Shown here piece after piece: positions 47,515 through 51,694 of a DNA stretch of 51,694 nucleotides (the first letter of the stretch is position 1; each line of letters begins with the position of its first letter). The notes under the pieces are model-generated. The model was not told the DNA's origin. It saw only the letters and a list, made by a program, of their open reading frames with translations, and ran no database searches. The position numbers and the translations under genes were made by a program. This stretch comes from an uncultured Paracoccaceae bacterium (GTDB lineage: Bacteria > Pseudomonadota > Alphaproteobacteria > Rhodobacterales > Rhodobacteraceae): contig CALIZF010000069.1 in NCBI GenBank assembly GCA_938028765.1, forward strand, positions 1 through 51,694, given 5' to 3'.

Positions 47515-48828
47515 TCAGCGCAGGACGGCGAGCGGCCAGAGCGCGAGAGCAGGGAAGACCAGCAGGAGCGCCAGTCCGACGAGCTGCAGCCCGATGAACG
47601 GCCACATCGCGGCATAGATGTGCTGGAGCGTGATCCCGGGTGGGGCGACGCTCTTGAGATAGAAGCACGCCGGCCCCATCGGCGGCGTCAGGTAGGCGAC
47701 CTGCACGGTAAGGTTGAAGACGACGCCGAACCACACCGGGTCGATGGCATAGCGGCCGAGCAGCGGGCCGAACACCGGCAGCGTGAGGAAGAGGATCGCG
47801 ATCCAGTCGAGGAAGAGGCCAAGCATGAGGAACACCGCGACGGCGAGGGCAATGAAAGTCACCCGGTCGGTCGCGATCCCCGACAGCAGCGCCTGCGTGT
47901 AGGCGATGCCGCCGACCGCGTTGTAAACCCCGACGAGCGCGTTGGTCGCAAAGACCAGCCACATCACCACGCCGCAGGTTACGACGGTCTGGCGCAGCGC
48001 CCGGGCAACCAGAGCGCGCGTGAGTTCCCCGCGCGCCCATGTCGCAAGGAGAACGCCCGCAACGCCGCAGGCGGCCGATTCCGAGATCGATGCGATCCCG
48101 AGGTAGATCGCGCCGAGCACGCTGAACGCGACGAGAAGAGGGAGGCCGACGTCGCGCAACGCGGCAAGGCCGCTCGGCCCTGCCGGCGCGATCCCGTCCG
48201 CAGGCTCCGTCGGCGCACGGTGCGGGGCGACCTGCGCGACGATCAGCACATGGGCTGCATAGAGCGCCGCGAGCATAACCGCAGGCGTCGCGCTGGCGAG
48301 GAACAGGTCGCCGATCGGCGTGCCCGTCATGATCCCGAAGAAGATCAGCACGATCGAGGGCGGTATCATGGTGCCGAGCGCCCCGCCCGCGCAGACGATC
48401 CCGATCGCCAACCGCCGGTCGTAGCCGAGCCGCAGCATCTGCGGCAGCGCGACGAGGCCGAGCAGCACGATCTCCCCCCCTATGATCCCGGTTGTGGCGC
48501 CAAGGACGAGCGCGATCGCGATCGTCGCGACGCCGACCCCGCCCGGCAAGCGCCGGGTTGCGCGATGGATGACCGCATAGAGGTCGCGCGCGATCCCCGA
48601 CCCTTCGAGGAACGCGGCCATCAGCACGAACATCGGCACCGCGACGATGGGGAAGGAGGTTGCAAGCTCGTAGGTCCGGCTCGACACGATGAAGAGTGCG
48701 TTGGGGCCGAACATCCCCGCCGCGGTGACGACCGAGATCGCGCCCGCGGCATAGGCAAACGGCACGCCGAGCATCAGCAGGAGCGCGAGAGCGCCGAAGA
48801 TCAGCGCCGACAGCGTGCCGATATCCAT
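47515..48828 (-). CDS. dctM: TRAP transporter large permease (DctM family)
   Basis: The 437-residue protein has about twelve hydrophobic segments with the DctM signatures: LGVPFAYAAGAISVVTAAGM near 20, PIVAVPMFVLMAAFLEGSGIA near 60, GGALGTMIPPSIVLIFFGIM near 147, and VFNLTVQVAYLTPPMGPACFYL near 370. It uses an ion gradient to import a carboxylate delivered by the solute receptor, with the small permease as partner. Its ATG overlaps the small permease stop by one base (TGATG). The substrate is not evident. Confidence 0.9.
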   Translation of the reverse strand: MDIGTLSALIFGALALLLMLGVPFAYAAGAISVVTAAGMFGPNALFIVSSRTYELATSFPIVAVPMFVLMAAFLEGSGIARDLYAVIHRATRRLPGGVGVATIAIALVLGATTGIIGGEIVLLGLVALPQMLRLGYDRRLAIGIVCAGGALGTMIPPSIVLIFFGIMTGTPIGDLFLASATPAVMLAALYAAHVLIVAQVAPHRAPTEPADGIAPAGPSGLAALRDVGLPLLVAFSVLGAIYLGIASISESAACGVAGVLLATWARGELTRALVARALRQTVVTCGVVMWLVFATNALVGVYNAVGGIAYTQALLSGIATDRVTFIALAVAVFLMLGLFLDWIAILFLTLPVFGPLLGRYAIDPVWFGVVFNLTVQVAYLTPPMGPACFYLKSVAPPGITLQHIYAAMWPFIGLQLVGLALLLVFPALALWPLAVLR

Positions 48829-49343
48829 CAGCGGTCCCGCGCGGCATCGGCCGCGTCGCGCCCCAACGCGGCGCGAAGGGATCGGACGATGAGTTGCAGC
48901 CCAAGAAGCACGATCCCCGCCACGAAGGCGGCGCGCACGACGGGCGGCAGGGGAACGTTCCAGGCACGCCCAGTCGTTTCGGGCCGCCAGCCGGTCGCGT
49001 CGAAGCGGAAGGCGCTGCCCCAGAACTGCCGCGCCGCGCCCCAGGCGAGGCCGGCGAGGAACACGAGCCCGACCACCAGCGTCAGCAGATCGACGAGCCG
49101 CCGCCGCCAGCGCGGCGCCCCCTCGCGGATCACGCTGATGCGGATGTGCATGTCGCGCCGCTCCGCCTCGGCGCCGCCCAGGAAGAACGCAACCGCGCAG
49201 AGCGCGGTCACGAGTTCGGCGGTCCAGACCGTCGGCGCACCGAACCCGTAGCGCAGCACGACCTCGGCCACCATCAGCGCGGCCGCCGCGCCGATGGCCC
49301 AGGCGGCGGCGCGGGAAGCCCGCTCGCTCAGGCAGCCGATCAT
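48828..49343 (-). CDS. dctQ: TRAP transporter small permease (DctQ family)
   Basis: The 171-residue protein has four hydrophobic helices in the DctQ pattern, with VLRYGFGAPTVWTAELVTAL near 28-47 and GAEAERRDMHIRISVIREG near 58 (the conserved R-x-x-H-I segment). ATG 49341-49343 (MIGCLSERASRAAAWAIG) is preferred; the longer frame adds a Cys/Pro-rich piece that runs toward the receptor gene's end. It lies 16 bp after the receptor gene and overlaps the large permease. Confidence 0.85.
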   Translation of the reverse strand: MIGCLSERASRAAAWAIGAAAALMVAEVVLRYGFGAPTVWTAELVTALCAVAFFLGGAEAERRDMHIRISVIREGAPRWRRRLVDLLTLVVGLVFLAGLAWGAARQFWGSAFRFDATGWRPETTGRAWNVPLPPVVRAAFVAGIVLLGLQLIVRSLRAALGRDAADAARDR

Positions 49344-49359
49344 CGCGCGCGCGTCCGGG

Positions 49360-50388
49360 TCAGGTCTGCAGGCCGATCCGGCGCATGAAGGCACGGTGGC
49401 TCTCGACCGCCTCGCCCGCCATCGCCGAGGTTGCGGCGAGACGGTCCCAGATCTCGACCTGCGCCGCGCGGATGCGCCGCCGCTCCTCCTCGGGCCAGCG
49501 GGTGAGGGTGATCCCCGCCGCGGTCAGCCGCGCCTCGGCCTCGGCCTCGCCGGCATTGAGCTTGTCGCGCAGCATCGCCGAGAAGGCCGCGGTCTCGGTT
49601 TCGATCAGTCTGCGCAGGTCGTCGGTCAGCCGGTCCCACTCGCGCGCCGAGATCGACAGGTCGGTGACCCCCATCGAGTGCGGCGCGAAGACCGCATAGG
49701 GGCAGACGCGGTGCAGCCCGGTCTTTTCGTTGAGGTCGAGCCACGCCCAGTCGGCAGCATCGACAACACCGGTCTCGAGCGCGTTGAACACCTCCGTCCC
49801 CGGCAGCACGACGACGCCCGCGCCGAAATGCGCGAAAAGCTCGCTGATAAGGCCCTGCGGCGCGCGGATCTTGATCCCCGCGAGCGAGTCGACGCCGGCG
49901 AGCGGCACCTTCGACGGCAGCCATTCGGCAAGCGAGAAGACCGGGCCGACGCAGTGGATGTCGTAGCCCGCGTAGAGCCGGCGGATGAAGTCGAGCCCAC
50001 CGCCCTCGGACCACCAGCGGTCGCGCTGGTCGACGTCGTCATACGCGGCCGAGGTGTCGCCGATGATGGCGAAGGCCTGATCCTTGCCGGCGAAGTAGGG
50101 CGGACCCGAGTAGTGGCCCGACAGGACGCCGTTGCGGATCGCGTCCACTGTCTCGGTCGGGCCGACGACAGCGCCGACCGGCAACGCCTCGATGGCGAGC
50201 GCACCGCCCGACTTCTCGCCGAGGGCCGCGCACCAGGCGGCGAAATCCTGCTGGATGCCGAAACTTGCAGGCAGGTAGCCCTGGATGCGCCAGGTATGCC
50301 GTGCCTGGGCTTGGGCACGGCCGAGAAGCGCGGGCGCAGCCAAGACTGCGCCGAGCGCCGCGAGCGCGGCGCGACGGGTCGTCGTCAT
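49360..50388 (-). CDS. dctP: TRAP transporter solute receptor (DctP family)
   Basis: The 342-residue periplasmic receptor begins MTTTRRAALAALGAVLAAPA, a twin-Arg-like export signal cleaved near RAQA-QA. The mature part has the DctP fold: HTWRIQGYLPASFG, GPTETVDAIRNGVLSG near 90, then the substrate-carboxylate Arg segment GIKIRAPQGLISELF near 187 and LPGTEVFNALETGVVDAADW near 210. Such receptors bind organic acids; the conserved Arg implies a carboxylate. A GGAGGAGAG ribosome site precedes ATG 50386-50388. It is the first transporter gene of the operon, 26 bp after a small cupin gene. Confidence 0.9.
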   Translation of the reverse strand: MTTTRRAALAALGAVLAAPALLGRAQAQARHTWRIQGYLPASFGIQQDFAAWCAALGEKSGGALAIEALPVGAVVGPTETVDAIRNGVLSGHYSGPPYFAGKDQAFAIIGDTSAAYDDVDQRDRWWSEGGGLDFIRRLYAGYDIHCVGPVFSLAEWLPSKVPLAGVDSLAGIKIRAPQGLISELFAHFGAGVVVLPGTEVFNALETGVVDAADWAWLDLNEKTGLHRVCPYAVFAPHSMGVTDLSISAREWDRLTDDLRRLIETETAAFSAMLRDKLNAGEAEAEARLTAAGITLTRWPEEERRRIRAAQVEIWDRLAATSAMAGEAVESHRAFMRRIGLQT

Positions 50389-50414
50389 GGTCTCTCCTCC
50401 CAGAAGACCGGCGT

Positions 50415-50834
50415 TCAGACGCCGATGTGGACCTGTGGCTTGGGCTGCCGGGCGTTCCAGTCCTTGAACAGCGGGCAGAATTCGCAATGCGCCGAGATCA
50501 GGATCAGGTCCTCCTCCCCGATCAGCTCGGCCCTGTGCGGCACCCCGCGCCGCAGGATGAACGCGTCGCCCGCCTTCACGTGCAGCGACTCGCCGTCCAC
50601 GTCGACGATCATCTCGCCCTGGATGACGTAGCAGGCGTCGTCGCCGGGATTGGTGTGGAGGTCGGACTTCAGCCCCGGCTTGGCCCGGTACATCGTGAAG
50701 CGGACGAAATCCGACCCCTGGCCTGGCGCGAAGAAGACGCGCTTCTCGAACTCGCCGCGGTAGTCGAACTTCGTGTCCTCGACCCGGCGCACGATGGCCT
50801 TCCGGTCATCGTCGGGGATGTCGATGGCGTTCAT
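50415..50834 (-). CDS. Small cupin protein with CxxC tail
   Basis: The 139-residue single cupin has KSDLHTNPGDDACYVIQGE near 66-84 as motif 1 and VKAGDAFILRRGVPHRAE near 96-113 as motif 2. The first motif has only one His where two are usual (HTN), so metal binding may be altered. The C-terminus carries SAHCEFCPLF, a CxxC pair that could bind metal or be redox-active. A GGGAGGGAAAG ribosome site precedes ATG 50832-50834. It is the first gene of the cupin-TRAP operon, so it could be an enzyme or a ligand-binding component for the imported acid. Confidence 0.78.
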   Translation of the reverse strand: MNAIDIPDDDRKAIVRRVEDTKFDYRGEFEKRVFFAPGQGSDFVRFTMYRAKPGLKSDLHTNPGDDACYVIQGEMIVDVDGESLHVKAGDAFILRRGVPHRAELIGEEDLILISAHCEFCPLFKDWNARQPKPQVHIGV

Positions 50835-50928
50835 GCTTTCCCTCCCATGTGTGCCGTAGCGTTCGCGGCAACCGGCCGCCTGTGGGCGCGTTCCGGTCCC
50901 ATCCGCCGTGCAGCGTCGAATCGCCTCG

Positions 50929-50969
50929 ATAGTAGCATCGCCCGCAAAATCACCAAACAATCATTTGGT
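50929..50969 (-). promoter_or_regulatory. Candidate promoter with overlapping operator for the cupin-TRAP operon
   Basis: On the minus strand TTGGTG (50956-50951) and TACTAT (50934-50929) are 16 bp apart, about 95 bp ahead of the first cupin gene. Overlapping the -35, ACCAAA-CAATCA-TTTGGT (50952-50969) is a perfect 6-bp inverted repeat. This arrangement suits a repressor such as a GntR- or IclR-type protein, but no regulator gene is adjacent in the window. The patch is strikingly AT-rich compared with its surroundings. Confidence 0.6.
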
Positions 50970-51308
50970 AGTTGCAGGCGGACCGGGCCTGCAAGACCGC
51001 CGGGCATGCAACTTCGCGCCGGGGCGCCGTTCGGCCGGGCACACTGGCGGCGGCAGGCGCGCGCCGGCCGCGGAGCCCCGACGGAAGCGTCCGGCGCGCG
51101 TGCCGACGGCCGGGCGCGCCGCACGCCGCCACGCCGGAACACGGTTGCGGCCGGGTGACGGGCTGTCCGCGATGGCCCGGCCGCCGCCTGCGCCCGGTCC
51201 TCCGCCTTGCGGCATCCCCTCGCGACGACGCCCGCGCCCGCCGATCGTGTCCCACGGTGTGGTGTGGCTGGCCGCGGGCATCGCGTTCTCCGGCATGGGC
51301 CGGGGACG
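50970..51308. other. Gap between the operon promoter and the IS256-type transposase
   Basis: No gene is supported. Long open frames on the minus strand are Arg/Pro-rich and resemble nothing. The right part is downstream of the transposase stop and should contain the insertion-sequence end, but I could not identify the terminal repeat without its partner outside the window. Confidence 0.45.
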
Positions 51309-51694
51309 TCATCCCGCCGTGTTGGCGCGGCTGACCGTGGGATCATCGCGGACGGCGGCGACGCGTTCCGGCGTCATGCAGCGGGCGCGCTGGACGGCCC
51401 GCGCGTCGTTCTGCCCGGGCAGGATGGCGCCCACCAGGCGGATGGCGGCAGCCTCGTTGGGGAAGATCCCGACGACCTCTGTCCGGCGCTTCACCTCGCC
51501 GTTCAGGCGCTCGAGGGGGTTGGTCGCGTGCAGCGTCTGGCGGTGCTGGGCGGGAAAGCGCGTGCAGGCGCGCACGTCCGCCTCGGCGTCGTCCATCGGC
51601 GCGGCGAGCCTGGGACGCTTCGGGCGGAGCCGGTCGGCGACGCGGCGCCATTGCCGGCGGGCGGCCTCTGCGTCGTCCCGGCGAAGGCGGTGGC
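51309..51694 (-). pseudogene. IS256-family transposase, C-terminal part, cut by window edge and frameshifted
   Basis: The minus strand encodes ARRQWRRVADRLRPKRPRLA, then DDAEADVRACTRFPAQHRQT, LHATNPLERLNGEVKRRTE, VVGIFPNEAAAIRLVGAIL and a tail ending in DDPTVSRANTAG at stop 51309-51311. NPLERLN-EVKRRTEVVGIFPNE-A is the hallmark of Mutator/IS256 transposases and includes the last catalytic Glu region. Upstream, near 51677, the expected TAFA- segment lies in a different frame from DDAEAARRQW, consistent with loss of one base, so this copy is probably dead. The rest lies beyond 51694. Confidence 0.8.

Noticed and set aside
45569..48967. A 1132-residue minus-strand frame spanning xthA, the gap and the TRAP genes
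   Set aside because: It crosses several real genes in the wrong frame and exists only because GC bias removes stop codons.
50961..51296. Minus-strand frame of 111 residues between the operon promoter and the IS256-type transposase
   Set aside because: Composition is Arg/Pro/Gly-rich with no motif, and it covers the region expected to hold the insertion-sequence end.

Overview
The window is very GC-rich (most third codon positions are G or C). Its gene content is that of an alphaproteobacterium, most likely of the Rhodobacter/Paracoccus group. This is inferred from the MetZ, FolE2, DciA-MutY, CobS-CobT, FtsK and zur-znuCB families and their order; there is no rRNA or tRNA in the window to confirm it. 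Coding density is high, with many ATGA or TGATG stop/start overlaps. The exceptions are three gaps of about 0.5 to 0.95 kb, each holding or bordering decayed transposase sequence.

Layout. 1-9.6 kb holds the tail of an unidentified gene, a frameshifted glutathione S-transferase, an alpha/beta hydrolase, metZ, folE2, trkH, a CoA-transferase family III gene, and the thioredoxin-fold/DciA group divergent from mutY. 9.8-11.0 kb holds a solitary AlkB-type alkane hydroxylase behind a 13-bp perfect hairpin. 11.0-21.2 kb is the most unusual part. A LysR regulator is divergent from a gene run coding for a molybdopterin hydroxylase large subunit, a DapA-fold lyase, 3-hydroxyanthranilate 3,4-dioxygenase, a five-gene branched-chain-amino-acid-type ABC importer and an L-aspartate-dehydrogenase-like enzyme. 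It looks like an uptake-plus-degradation unit for an amino-substituted or N-heterocyclic aromatic acid. 21.3-24.4 kb is the zinc uptake locus (zur-znuC-znuB divergent from znuA, with a Zur-like palindrome between).

24.4-34.3 kb carries bolA, a DnaJ-domain gene, cobS, a small unidentified gene and cobT (aerobic cobalamin chelatase subunits), then an aminopeptidase P, a DUF427 gene, a D-lactate-dehydrogenase-type flavoenzyme, a fatty-acid-desaturase-fold protein and a family 2 glycosyltransferase. 34.3-35.25 kb is a gap with an IS110-type remnant. 35.3-46.1 kb returns to core functions: ftsK, a DapC-like aminotransferase, an amidase, a UbiH-type hydroxylase, the Trm112 / LON-domain / thioredoxin-TPR group, an SGNH hydrolase and xthA.

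46.1 kb to the end looks accessory. An IS481-like remnant and a truncated, frameshifted IS256-type transposase flank a compact operon on the minus strand: cupin, TRAP solute receptor, TRAP small permease, TRAP large permease, second cupin. A candidate promoter with an overlapping operator lies ahead of it. The best candidates for undescribed biology are the 11-21 kb aromatic cluster and this cupin-TRAP operon. In both cases the substrate cannot be read from the sequence.
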